Source of the DNA: Eurosta solidaginis
Lineage: Eukaryota > Arthropoda > Insecta > Diptera > Tephritidae
Reading direction: 5' to 3'
Assembly: GCF_040869045.1 (NCBI RefSeq)
Contig: NC_090322.1
Location: 83,103,675 to 83,167,674, forward strand
DNA length: 64,000 nt
Shown in pieces: positions 14,401 through 26,425 of this stretch. The translations under genes and the position numbers were made by a program. Position 1 is the first letter of the stretch, and every line of letters starts with the position of its first letter. The notes beneath the pieces were generated by a model. It was given only the letters and a program-made list of their open reading frames with translations. It was not told the DNA's origin and made no database searches.

Positions 14401-16440
14401 AACGACTTACGTATTTTAAGCATGCTAACCTTTAGCCCGGTAAGCAAATTTAAAAAAAAAAACGCAATATGTAGGCTACACGAGAACGGAGACGTCGAGT
14501 AACTAAAACAAATGCGTTAAACAAATTCCTACACGTTATTTATCAATTTAACTCCAGAATTAAAGGATATACAACGAGAAACAACGTTTGACAACCTTTA
14601 AACAGTTTTAATAACTATCTCAAAAATTGCCGCTCTGATGCAAACAACTGATGAGTTATCTACTTAAATTTGTTGAACAAAACGACTTACGTATTCTAAG
14701 CATGCTAACCTTTAGCCCGGTAAGCAAATTAAAAAAAAAACGCAATATGTAGGCTACACGAGAACGGAGACGTCGAGTAACCAAAACAAATGCGTTAAAC
14801 AAATTCGTACACGTTATTTATCAATTTAACTCTAGAATTAAAGCATATACAACGAGAAACAACGTTTGACAACCTTTAAACAGTTTTAATAACTATCTCA
14901 AAAATTGTCGCTCTGATGCAAACAACTGATGAGTTATCTACTTAAATTTGTTGAACAAAACGACTTACGTATTTTCAGCATGCTAACCTTTAGCCGGTAA
15001 GCAAATTAAAAAAAAACGCAATATGTAGGCTACACGAGAACGGAGACGTCGAGTAACCAAAACAAATGCGGTAAACAAATTCGTACACGTTATTTATCAA
15101 TTTAACTCTAGAATTAAAGGATATACAACGAGAAACAACGTTTGACAACCTTTAAACAGTTTTAATAACTATCTCAAAAATTGTCGCTCTGATGCAAACA
15201 ACTGCTGAGTTATCTACTCAAATTTGTTGAACAAAACGACTTACGTATTTTAAGCATGCTAACCTTTAGCCCTGTAAGCAAATTAAAAAAAAAAAACGCA
15301 ATATGTAGGCTACACGAGAACGGAGACGTCGAGTAACCAAAACAAATGCGTTTAAACAAATTCGTACACGTTATTTATCAATTTAACTCTAGAATTAAAG
15401 GATATACAACGAGAAACAACGTTTGACAACCTTTAAACAGTTTTAATAACTATCTCAAAAATTGTCGCTCTGATGCAAACAACTGATGAGTTATCTACTT
15501 AAATTTGTTGAACAAAACGACTTACGTATTTTAAGCATGCTAACCTTTAGTCCGGTAAGCAAATTAAAAAAAAAACGCAATATGTAGGCTACACGAGAAC
15601 GGAGACGTCGAGTAACCAAAACAAATGCGTTAAACAAATTCCTACACGTTATTTATCAATTTAACTCTAGAATTAAAGGATATACAACGAGAAACAACGT
15701 TTGACAACCTTTAAACAGTTTTAATAACTATCTCAAAAATTGTCGCTCTGATGCAAACAACTGATGGGTTATCTACTTAAATTTGTTGAACAAAACGACT
15801 TACGTATTTTAAGCATGCTAACCTTTAGCCCGGTAAGCAAATTAAAAAAAAAACGCAATATGTAGGCTACACGAGAACGGAGACGTCGAGTAACCAAAAC
15901 AAATGCGGTAAACAAATTCGTACACGTTATTTATCAGTTTAACTCTAGAATTAAAGGATATACAACGAGAAACAACGTTTGACAACCTTTAAACAGTTTT
16001 AATAACTATCTCAAAAATTGTCGCTCTGATGCAAACAACTGCTGAGTTATCTACTCAAATTTGTTGAACAAAACGACTTACGTATTTTAAGCATGCTAAC
16101 CTTTAGCCCGGTAAGCAAATTAAAAAAAAAAACGCAATATGTAGGCTACACGAGAGCGGAGACGTCGAGTAACCAAAACAAATGCGTTAAACAAATTCGT
16201 ACACGTTATTTATCAATTTAACTCTAGAATTAAAGGATATACAACGAGAAACAACGTTTGACAACCTTTAAACAGTTTTAATAACTATCTCAAAAATTGT
16301 CGCTCTGATGCAAACAACTGATGAGTTATCTACTTAAATTTGTTGAACAAAACGACTTACGTATCTTAAGCATGCTAATCTTTAGCCCGGTAAGCATATT
16401 TAAAAAAAAACGCAATATGTAGGCTACACGAGAACGGAGA

Positions 16441-17828
16441 CGTCGAGTAACTAAAACAAATGCGTTAAACAAATTCCTACACGTTATTTATCAATTTAAC
16501 TCCAGAATTAAAGGATATACAACGAGAAACAACGTTTGACAACCTTTAAACAGTTTTAATAACTATCTCAAAAATTGTCGCTCTGATGCAAACAACTGAT
16601 GAGTTATCTACTTAAATTTGTTGAACAAAACGACTTACGTATTTTAAGCATGCTAACCTTTAGCCCGGTAAGCAAATTAAAAAAAAACGCAATATGTAGG
16701 CTACACGAGAACGGAGACGTCGAGTAACCAAAGCAAATGCGTTAAACAAATTCGTACACGTTATTTATCAATTTAACTCTAGAATTAAAGGATATACAAC
16801 GAGAAACAACGTTTGACAACCTTTAAACAGTTTTAATAACTATCTCAAAAATTGTCGCTCTGATGCAAACAACTGATGAGTTATCTACTTAAATTTGTTG
16901 AACAAAACGACTTACGTATTTTAAGCATGCTAAGCTTTAGCCCGGTAAGCAAATTAAAAAAAAACGCAATATGTAGGCTACACGAGAACGGAGACGTCGA
17001 GTAACCAGAAGAAATGCGGTAAACAAATTCGTACACGTTATTTAACAATTTAACTCTAGAATTAAAGGATATACAACGAGGAACAACGTTTGACAACCTT
17101 TAAACAGTTTTAATAACTATCTCAAAAATTGTCGCTCTGATGCAAACAACTGCTGAGTTATCTACTCAAATTTGTTGAACAAAACGACTTACGTATTTTA
17201 AGCATGCTAACCTTTAGCCCGGTAAACAAATTAAAAAAAAAAACGCAATATGTAGGCTACACGAGAACGGAGACGTCGAGTAACCAAAACAAATGCGTTA
17301 AACAAAGTCGTACACGTTATTTATCAATTTAACTCTAGAATTAAAGGATATACAACGAGAAACAACGTTTGACAACCTTTAAACAGTTTTAATAACTATC
17401 TCAAAAATTGTCGCTCTGATGCAAACAACTGATGAGTTATCTACTTAAATTTGTTGAACAAAACGACTTACGTATTTTAAGCATGCTAACCTTTAGCCCG
17501 GTAAGCAAATTAAAAAAAAACGCAACATGTAGGCTACACGAGAACGGAGACGTCGAGTAACCAAAACAAATGCGTTATACAAATTCGTACACGTTATTTA
17601 TCAATTTAACTCTAGAATTAAAGGATATACAACGAGAAACAACGTTTGACAACCTTTAAACAGTTTTAATAACTATCTCAAAAATTGTCGCTCTGATGCA
17701 AACAACTGATGAGTTATCTACTTAAATTTGTTGAACAAAACGACTTACGTATTTTAAGCATGCTAACCTTTAGCCCGGTAAGCAAATTAAAAAAAAAACG
17801 CAATATGTAGGCTACACGAGAACGGAGA
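16441..17828 (+). repeat. Ordinary and lightly marked monomers
   Basis: Five monomers. The first carries GTAACTAAAAC with CTCCAG. The third, near 16996, carries GCGGTAAAC with CTGCTGAG, as do monomers near 15050 and 15890. ACAAAGTCGTAC near 17303 recurs near 18667. GCGTTATACAAA first appears near 17572. A minus-strand open frame of 71 codons over 16881-17096 is an incidental reading of the repeat. Confidence 0.8.
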
Positions 17829-18082
17829 CGTCGAGTAACCAAAACAAATGCGTTATACAAATTCGTACACGTTATTTATCAATTTATCTCTAGAATTAAA
17901 GGATATACAACGAGAAACAACGTTTGACAACCTTTAAACAGTTTTAATAACTATCTCAAAAATTGTCGCATCTACTTAAATTTGTTGAACAAAACGACTT
18001 ACGTATTTTAAGCATGCTAACCTTTAGCCCGGTAAGCAAATTAAAAAAAAAACGCAATATGTAGGCTACACGAGAACGGAGA
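17829..18082 (+). repeat. Short monomer (254 bp) with a 24-bp internal deletion
   Basis: After ATTGTCGC (17963-17969 region) the sequence jumps to ATCTACTT, losing 24 bp that in other monomers include both CTGATG words. The remainder is normal and carries GCGTTATACAAA and TTATCTCTAG marks. The likely sister monomer at 21977-22255, which shares GCGTTATACAAA and the same right-hand neighbour, is full length, so the loss is private to this copy. No obvious microhomology is seen at the junction. Confidence 0.9.
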
Positions 18083-19660
18083 CGTCGAGTAACTAAAACA
18101 AATGCGTTAAACAAATTCCTACACGTTATTTATCAATTTAACTCTAGAATTAAAGGATATACAACGAGAAACAACGTTTGACAACCTTTAAACAGTTTTA
18201 ATAACTATCTCAAAAATTGTCGCTCTGATGCAAACAACTGATGAGTTATCTACTTAAATTTGTTGAACAAAACGACTTACGTATTTTAAACATGCTAACC
18301 TTTAGCCCGGTAAGCAAATTAAAAAAAAACGCAATATGTAGGCTACACGAGAACGGAGACGTCGAGTAACCAAAACAAATGCGTTAAACAAATTCCTACA
18401 CGTTATTTATCAATTTAACTCTAGAATTAAAGGATATACAACGAGAAACAACGTTTGACAACCGTTAAACAGTTTTAATAACTATCTCAAAAATTGTCGC
18501 TCTGATGCAAACAACTGATGAATTATCTACTTAAAATTGTTGAACAAAACGACTTACGTATTTTAAGCATGCTAACCTTTAGCCCGGTAAGCAAATTAAA
18601 AAAAAAACGCAATATGTAGGCTACACGAGAACGGAGACGTCGAGTAACCAAAACAAATGCGTTAAACAAAGTCGTACACGTTATTTATCAATTTAACTCT
18701 AGAATTAAAGGATATACAACGAGAAACAACGTTTGACAACCTTTAAACAGTTTTAATAACTATCTCAAAAATTGTCGCTCTGATGCAAACAACTGATGAG
18801 TTATCTACTTAAATTTGTTGAACAAAACGACTTACGTATTTTAAGCATGCTAACCTTTAGCCCGGTAAGCAAATTAAAAAAAAAAAACGCAATATATAGG
18901 CTACACGAGAACGGAGACGTCGAGTAACCAAAACAAATGCGTTAAACAAATTCCTGCACGTTATTTATCAATTTAACTCTAGAATTAAAGGATATACAAC
19001 GAGAAACAACGTTTGACAACCTTTAAACAGTTTTAATAACTATCTCAAAAATTGTCGCTCTGATGCAAACAACTGATGAGTTATCTACTTAAATTTGTTG
19101 AACAAAACGACTTACGTATTTTAAGCATGCTAACCTTTAGCCCGGTAAGCAAATTAAAAAAAACGCAATATGTAGGCTACACGAGAACGGAGACATCGAG
19201 TAACCAAAACAAATGCGTTAAACAAATTTCTACACGTTATTTATCAATTTAACTCTAGAATTAAAAGTTATACAACGAGAAACAACGTTTGACAACCTTT
19301 AAACAGTTTTAATAACTATCTCAAAAATTGTCGCTCTGATGGAAACAACTGATGAGTTATCTACTTAAATTTGTTGAACAAAACGACTTACGTATTTTAA
19401 GCATGCTAACCTTTAGCCCGGTAAGCAAATTAAAAAAAAAAACGCAATATGTAGGCTACACGAGAACGGAGACGTCGAGTAACCAAAACAAATGCGTTAA
19501 ACAAATTCCTATACGTTATTTATCAATTTAACTCTAGAATTAAAGGATATACAACGAGAAAAAACGTTTGACAACCTTTAAACAGTTTTAATAACTATCT
19601 CGAAAATTGTCGCTCTGATGCAAACAACTGATGAGTTATCTACTTAAATTTGTTGAACAA
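18083..19660 (+). repeat. 15-monomer-offset duplicated segment, copy 1
   Basis: Marks GTAACTAAAAC with normal CTCTAG, AAACATGC, CAACCGTTAAAC, GATGAATTATC, GATGGAAAC, GAGAAAAAACG and CTCGAAAATTG occur in order here and about 4173 bp downstream at 22256-23830. Private differences include ACAAAGTCGTAC, AATATATAGG and ATTCCTGCACG. Its GTTATAC mark is AAAAGTTATAC where the other copies have AAAGGTTATAC. Confidence 0.88.
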
Positions 19661-20864
19661 AACGACTTACGTATTTTAAGCATGCTAACCTTTAGCCCGG
19701 TAAGCAAATTAAAAAAAAAACGCAATATGTAGGCTACACGAGAACGGAGACGTCGAGTAACCAAAACAAATGCGTTAAACAAATTCCTACACGTTATTTA
19801 TAAATTTAACTCTAGAATTAAAGGATATACAACGAGAAACAACGTTTGATAACCTTTAAACAGTTTTAATAACTATCTCAAAAATTGTCGCTCTGATGCA
19901 AACAACTGATGAGTTATCTACTTAAATTTGTTGAACAAAACGACTTACGTATTTTAAGCATGCTAACCTTTAGCCCGGTAAGCAAATTAAAAAAAAAAAC
20001 GCAATATGTAGGCTACACGAGAACGGAGACGTCGAGTAACCAAAACAAATGCGTTAAACAAATTCGTACACGTTATTTATCAATTTAACTCTAGAATTAA
20101 AGGATATACAACGAGAAACAACGTTTGACAACCTTTAAACAGTTTTAATAACTATCTCAAAAATTGTCGCTCTGATGCAAACAACTGATGAGTTATCTAC
20201 TTAAATTTGTTGAACAAAACGACTTACGTATTTTAAGCATGCTAACCTTTAGCCCGGTAAGCAAATTAAAAAAAAAAACGCAATATGTAGGCTACACGAG
20301 AACGGAGACGTCGAGTAACCAAAACAAATGCGTTAAACAAATTCGTACACGTTATTTATCAATTTAACTCTAGAATTAAAGGATATACAACGAGAAACAA
20401 CGTTTGACAACCTTTCAACAGTTTTAATAACTATCTCAAAAATTGTCGCTCTGATGCAAACAACTGATGAGTTATCTACTTAAATTTGTTGAACAAAACG
20501 ACTTACGTATTTTAAGCATGCTAACCTTTAGCCCGGTAAGCAAATTAAAAAAAAAACGCAATATGTAGGCTACACGAGAACGGAGACGTCGAGTAACCAA
20601 AACAAATGCGTTAAACAAATTCCTACACGTTATTTATCAATTTAACTCTAGAATTAAAGGATATACAACGAGAAACAACGTTTGACAACCTTTAAACAGT
20701 TTTAATAACTATCTCAAAAATTGTCGCTCTGATGCAAACAACTGATGAGTTATCTACTTAAATTTGTTGAAAAAAACGACTTACGTATTTTAAGCATGCT
20801 AACCTTTAGCCCGGTAAGCAAATTAAAAAAAAAACGCAATATGTAGGCTACACGAGAACGGAGA
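19661..20864 (+). repeat. Ordinary monomers
   Basis: These copies have single marks only: TAAATTTAAC and GTTTGATAACC near 19800-19850, CTTTCAACAG near 20413, GAAAAAAACG near 20769. GTTTGATAACC recurs near 28192. Nothing but satellite is present. Confidence 0.85.
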
Positions 20865-21976
20865 CGTCGAGTAACCAAAACAAATGCGTTAAACAAATTC
20901 CTACACGTTATTTATCAATTTAACTCTAGAATTAAATGATATACAACGAGAAACAACGTTTGACAACCTTTAAACAGTTTTAATAACTATCTCAAAAATT
21001 GTCACTCTGATGCAAACAACTGCCGAGTTATATACTCAAATTTGTTGAACAAAATGACTTACGTATTTTAAGCATGCTAACCTTTAGCCCGGTAAGCAAA
21101 TTAAAAAAAAAACGCAATATGTAGGCTACACGAGAACGGAGACGTCGAGTAACCAAAACAAATGCGTTAAACAAATTCGTACACGATATTTATCAATTTA
21201 ACTCTAGAATTAAAGGATATACAACGAGAAACAACGTTTGACAACCTTTAAACAGTTTTAATAACTATCTCAAAAATTGTCGCTCTGATGCAAACAACTG
21301 ATGAGTTATCTACTCAAATTTGTTGAACAAAACGACTTACGTATTTTAAGCATGCTAACCTTTAGCCCGGTAAGCAAATTTAAAAAACAACGCAATATGT
21401 AGGCTACACGAGAACGGAGACGTCGAGTAACCAAAACAAATGCGTTAAACAAATTCGTACACGTTATTTATCAATTTAACTCTAGAATTAAAGGATATAC
21501 AACGAGAAACAACGTTTGACAGCCTTTAAACAGTTTTAATAACTATCTCAAAAATTGTCGCTCTGATGCAAACAACTGATGAGTTATCTACTTAAATTTG
21601 TTGAACAAAACGACTTACGTATTTTAAGCATGCCAACCTTTAGCCCGGTAAGCAAATTTAAAAAAAAAAGCAATATGTAGGCTACACGAGAACGGAGACG
21701 TCGAGTAACTAAAACAAATGCGTTAAACAAATTCCTACACGTTATTTATCAATTTAACTCCATAATTAAAGGATATACAACAAGAAACAACGTTTGACAA
21801 CCTTTAAACAGTTTTAATAACTATCTCAAAAATTGGCGCTCTGATGCAAACAACTGATGAGTTATCTACTTAAATTTGTTGAACAAAACGACTTACGTAT
21901 TTTAAGCATGCTAACCTTTAGCCCGGTAAGCAAATTAAAAAAAAAACGCAATATGTAGGCTACACGAGAACGGAGA
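20865..21976 (+). repeat. Four-monomer cassette, occurrence 1
   Basis: Monomer 1 carries AAATGATATAC and a CTGC-type centre with CTCAAAT (here CTGCCGAG). Monomer 2 carries ACACGATATT and ends with the tract AAAAAACAACGC. Monomer 3 is near-normal, and monomer 4 carries GTAACTAAAAC (here with CCATAATT). The same order and spacing is found at 25317-26425, 41480-42592 and 45102-46214, and without monomer 4 at 30327-31161. This occurrence is the most diverged. Confidence 0.82.
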
Positions 21977-22255
21977 CGTCGAGTAACCAAAACAAATGCG
22001 TTATACAAATTCGTACACGTTATTTATCAATTTAACTCTAGAATTAAAGGATATACAACGAGAAACAACGTTTGACAACCTTTAAACAGTTTTAATAACT
22101 ATCTCAAAAATTGTCGCTCTGATGCAAACAACTGAAGAGTTATCTACTTAAATTTGTTGAACAAAACGACTTACGTATTTTAAGCATGCTAACCTTTAGC
22201 CCGGTAAGCAAATTTAAAAAAAAAACGCAATATGTAGGCTACACGAGAACGGAGA

Positions 22256-23830
22256 CGTCGAGTAACTAAAACAAATGCGTTAAACAAATTCCTACACGTT
22301 ATTTATCAATTTAACTCTAGAATTAAAGGATATACAACGAGAAACAACGTTTGACAACCTTTAAACAGTTTTAATAACTATCTCAAAAATTGTCGCTCTG
22401 ATGCAAACAACTGATGAGTTATCTACTTAAATTTGTTGAACAAAACGACTTACGTATTTTAAACATGCTAACCTTTAGCCCGGTAAGCAAATTAAAAAAA
22501 AAACGCAATATGTAGGCTACACGAGAACGGAGACGTCGAGTAACCAAAACAAATGCGTTAAACAAATTCCTACACGTTATTTATCAATTTAACTCTAGAA
22601 TTAAAGGATATACAACGAGAAACAACGTTTGACAACCGTTAAACAGTTTTAATAACTATCTCAAAAATTGTGGCTCTGATGCAAACAACTGATGAATTAT
22701 CTACTTAAATTTGTTGAACAAAACAACTTACGTATTTTAAGCATGCTAACCTTTAGCCCGGTAAGCAAATTTAAAAAAAAACGCAATATGTAGGCTACAC
22801 GAGAACGGAGACGTCGAGTAACCAAAACAAATGCGTTAAACAAATTCGTACACGTTATTTATCAATTTAACTCTAGAATTAAAGGATATACAACGAGAAA
22901 CAACGTTTGACAACCTTTAAACAGTTTTAATAACTATCTCAAAAATTGTCGCTCTGATGCAAACAACTGATGAGTTATCTACTTAAATTTGTAGAACAAA
23001 ACGACTTACGTATTTTCAGCATGCTAACCTTTAGCCCGGTAAGCAAATTAAAAAAAAACGCAATATGTAGGCTACACGAGAACGGAGACGTCGAGTAACC
23101 AAAACAAATGCGTTAAACAAATTCCTACACGTTATTTATCAATTTAACTCTAGAATTGAAGGATATACAACGAGAAACAACGTTTGACAACCTTTAAACA
23201 GTTTTAATAACTATCTCAAAAATTGTCGCTCTGATGCAAACAACTGATGAGTTATCTACTTAAATTTGTTGAACAAAACGACTTACGTATTTTAAGCATG
23301 CTAACCTTTAGCCCGGTAAGCAAATTAAAAAAAAAACGCAATATGTAGGCTACACGAGAACGGAGACGTCGAGTAACCAAAACAAATGCGTTAAACAAAT
23401 TTCTACACGTTATTTATCAATTTAACTCTAGAATTAAAGGTTATACAACGAGAAACAACGTTTGACAACCTTTAAACAGTTTTAATAACTATCTCAAAAA
23501 TTGTCGCTCTGATGGAAACAACTGATGAGTTATCTACTTAAATTTGTTGAACAAAACGACTTACGTATTTTAAGCATGCTAACCTTTAGCCCGGTAAGCA
23601 AATTAAAAAAAAAACGCAATATGTAGGCTACACGAGAACGGAGACGTCGAGTAACCAAAACAAATGCGTTAAACAAATTCCTACACGTTATTTATCAATT
23701 TAACTCTAGAATTAAAGGATATACAACGAGAAAAAACGTTTGACAACCTTTAAACAGTTTTAATAACTATCTCGAAAATTGTCGCTCTGATGCAAACAAC
23801 TGATGAGTTATCTACTTAAATTTGTTGAAC
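22256..23830 (+). repeat. 15-monomer-offset duplicated segment, copy 2
   Basis: Collinear with 18083-19660. Private changes include ATTGTGGCTC near 22670, TTTGTAGAAC with TTTTCAGC near 22990, and GAATTGAAGG near 23154. The last two marked monomers (AAAGGTTATAC, GATGGAAAC, GAGAAAAAACG, CTCGAAAATTG) are used a third time near 28377-28830. Confidence 0.88.
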
Positions 23831-26147
23831 AAAACGACTTACGTATTTTAAACATGCTAACCTTTAGCCCGGTAAGCAAATTTAAAAAAAAAACGCAATA
23901 TGTAGGCTACACGAGAACGGAGACGTCGAGTAACCAAAACAAATGCGTTAAACAAATTCGTACACGTTATTTATCAATTTAACTCTAGAATTAAAGTATA
24001 TACAACGAGAAACAACGTTTGACAACCTTTAAACAGTTTTAATAACTATCTCAAAAATTGTCGCTCTGATGCAAACAACTGATGAGTTATCTACTTAAAT
24101 TTGTTGAACAAAACGACTTACGTATTTTAAGCATGCTAACCTTTAGCCCGGTAAGCAAATTAAAAAAAAAACGCAATATGTAGGCTACACGAGAACGGAG
24201 ACGTCGAGTAACCAAAACAAATGCGTTAAACAAATTCGTACACGTTATTTATCAATTTAACTCTAGAATTAAAGGATATACAACGAGAAACAACGTTTGG
24301 CAACCTTTAAACAGTTTTAATAACTATCTCAAAAATTGTCGCTCTGATGCAAACAACTGATGAGTTATCTACTTAAATTTGTTGAACAAAACGACTTACG
24401 TATTTTAAACATGCTAACCTTTAGCCCGGTAAGCAAATTTAAAAAAAAACGCAATATGTAGGCTACACGAGAACGGAGACGTCGAGTAACCAAAACAAAT
24501 GCGTTAAACAAATTCGTACACGTTATTTATCAATTTAACTCTAGAATTAAAGTATATACAACGAGAAACAACGTTTGACAACCTTTAAACAGTTTTAATA
24601 ACTATCTCAAAAGTTGTCGCTCTGATGCAAACAACTGATGAGTTATCTACTTAAATTTGTTGAACAAAACGACTTACGTATTTTAAGCATGCTAACCTTT
24701 AGCCCGGTAAGCAAATTAAAAAAAAAAACGCAATATGTAGGCTACACGAGAACGGAGACGTCGAGTAACCAAAACAAATGCGTTAAACAAATTCGTACAC
24801 GTTATTTATCAATTTAACTCTAGAATTAAAGGATATACAACGAGAAACAACGTTTGACAACCTTTAAACAGTTTTAATAACTATCTCAAAAATTGTCGCT
24901 CTGATGCAAACAACTGATGAGTTATCTACTTAAATTTGTTGAACAAAACGACTTACGTATTTTAAGCATGCTAACCTTTAGCCCGGTAAGCAAATTAAAA
25001 AAAAAAACGCAATATGTAGGCTACACGAGAACGGAGACGTCGAGTAACCAAAACAAATGCGTTAAACAAATTCCTACACGTTATTTATCAATTTAACTCT
25101 AGAATTAAAGGATATACAACGAGAAACAACGTTTGACAACCTTTAAACAGTTTTAATAACTATCTCAAAAATTGTCGCTCTGATGCAAACAACTGATGAG
25201 TTATCTACTTAAATTTGTTGAACAAAACGACTTACGTATTTTAAGCATGCTAACCTTTAGCCAGGTAAGCAAATTAAAAAAAAAAACGCAATATGTAGGC
25301 TACACGAGAACGGAGACGTCGAGTAACCAAAACAAATGCGTTAAACAAATTCCTACACGTTATTTATCAATTTAACTCTAGAATTAAATGATATACAACG
25401 AGAAACACGTTTGACAACCTTTAAACAGTTTTAATAACTATCTCACAAATTGTCGCTCTGATGCAAACAACTGCTGAGTTATCTACTCAAATTTGTTGAA
25501 CAAAACGACTTACGTATTTTAAGCATGCTAACCTTTAGCCCGGTAAGCAAATTAAAAAAAAACGCAATATGTAGGCTACACGAGAACGGAGACGTCGAGT
25601 AACAAAAACAAATGCGTTAAACAAATTCGTACACGATATTTATCAATTTAACTCTAGAATTAAAGGATATACAACGAGAAACAACGTTTGACAACCTTTA
25701 AACAGTTTAATAACTATCTCAAAAATTGTCGCTCTGATGCAAACAACTGATGAGTTATCTACTTAAATTTGTTGAACAAAACGACTTACGTATTTTAAGC
25801 ATGCTAACCTTTAGCCCGGTAAGCAAATGTAAAAAACAACGCAATATGTAGGCTACACGAGAACGGAGACGTCGAGTAACCAAAACAAATGCGTTAAACA
25901 AATTCGTACACGTTATTTATCAATTTAACTCTAGAATTAAAGGACATACAACGAGAAACAACGTTTGACAACCTTTAAACAGTTTTAATAACTATCTCAA
26001 AAATTGTCGCTCTGATGCAAACAACTGATGAGTTATCTACTTAAATTTGTTGAACAAAACGACTTACGTATTTTAAGCATGCTAACCTTTAGCCCGGTAA
26101 GCAAATTAAAAAAAAAACGCAATATGTAGGCTACACGAGAACGGAGA
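23367..26147 (+). repeat. Ten-monomer segment, copy 1 (paired with 28377-31161)
   Basis: Marks in order are AAAGGTTATAC, GATGGAAAC, GAGAAAAAACG, CTCGAAAATTG, AAACATGC with CAAATTTAAA, AAAGTATATAC, AAAAGTTGTCGC, AAATGATATAC with CTGCTGAG, ACACGATATT, the AACAACGC tract end, and AAGGACATAC. The same series recurs about 5012 bp (18 monomers) downstream. Private changes here include GTTTGGCAACC near 24296, CCAGGTAAGC near 25261 and two one-base losses near 25406 and 25707. Confidence 0.9.
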
Positions 26148-26425
26148 CGTCGAGTAACTAAAACAAATGCGTTAAACAATTTCCTACACGTTATTTATCA
26201 ATTTAACTCCAGAATTAAAGGATATACAACGAGAAACAACGTTTGACAACCTTTAAACAGTTTTAATAACTATCTCAAAAATTGTCGCTCTGATGCAAAC
26301 AACTGATGAGTTATCTACTTAAATTTGTTGAACAAAACTACTTACGTATTTTAAGCATGCTAACCTTTAGCCCGGTAAGCAAATTAAAAAAAAAACGCAA
26401 TATGTAGGCTACACGAGAACGGAGA
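25317..26425 (+). repeat. Four-monomer cassette, occurrence 2
   Basis: AAATGATATAC/CTGCTGAG, ACACGATATT/AACAACGC, AAGGACATAC and GTAACTAAAAC/CTCCAG monomers in order. AAGGACATAC in the third monomer is shared with 30955, 34853 and about 58041. The fourth monomer has AACTACTTAC, shared with 35247, 42505 and 46127. Confidence 0.85.

Larger units (their letters stand above)
6419..16440 (+). repeat. Mosaic higher-order block built from a small set of marked monomers
   Basis: Marked monomer types recur at irregular but integral spacings. The ACTCGTACACG type starts at 6419, about 7533, 8924, about 10873, 12263 and about 13378. It is followed each time by the type with GTAACTAAAAC plus CTCCAG. Other recurrent marks are GGTTACACG followed by GCGGTAAAC (near 7232, 9736, 13080), GAGAGCGG (8078, 10581, 14203, 16153), CCAACACAAA (8655, 11996) and AAACCCAATATG (10282, 13910). 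Successive ACTCG monomers are 4, 5, 7, 5 and 4 monomers apart, so the block is a shuffled series of short higher-order repeats rather than one regular unit. Confidence 0.85.

Noticed and set aside
16881..17096. Minus-strand open frame of 71 codons, with similar frames at 58653-58838 and 59490-59672
   Set aside because: These are antisense readings of the same monomer, opened by local substitutions or tract length. They are low-complexity through the T-run and not conserved between monomers.
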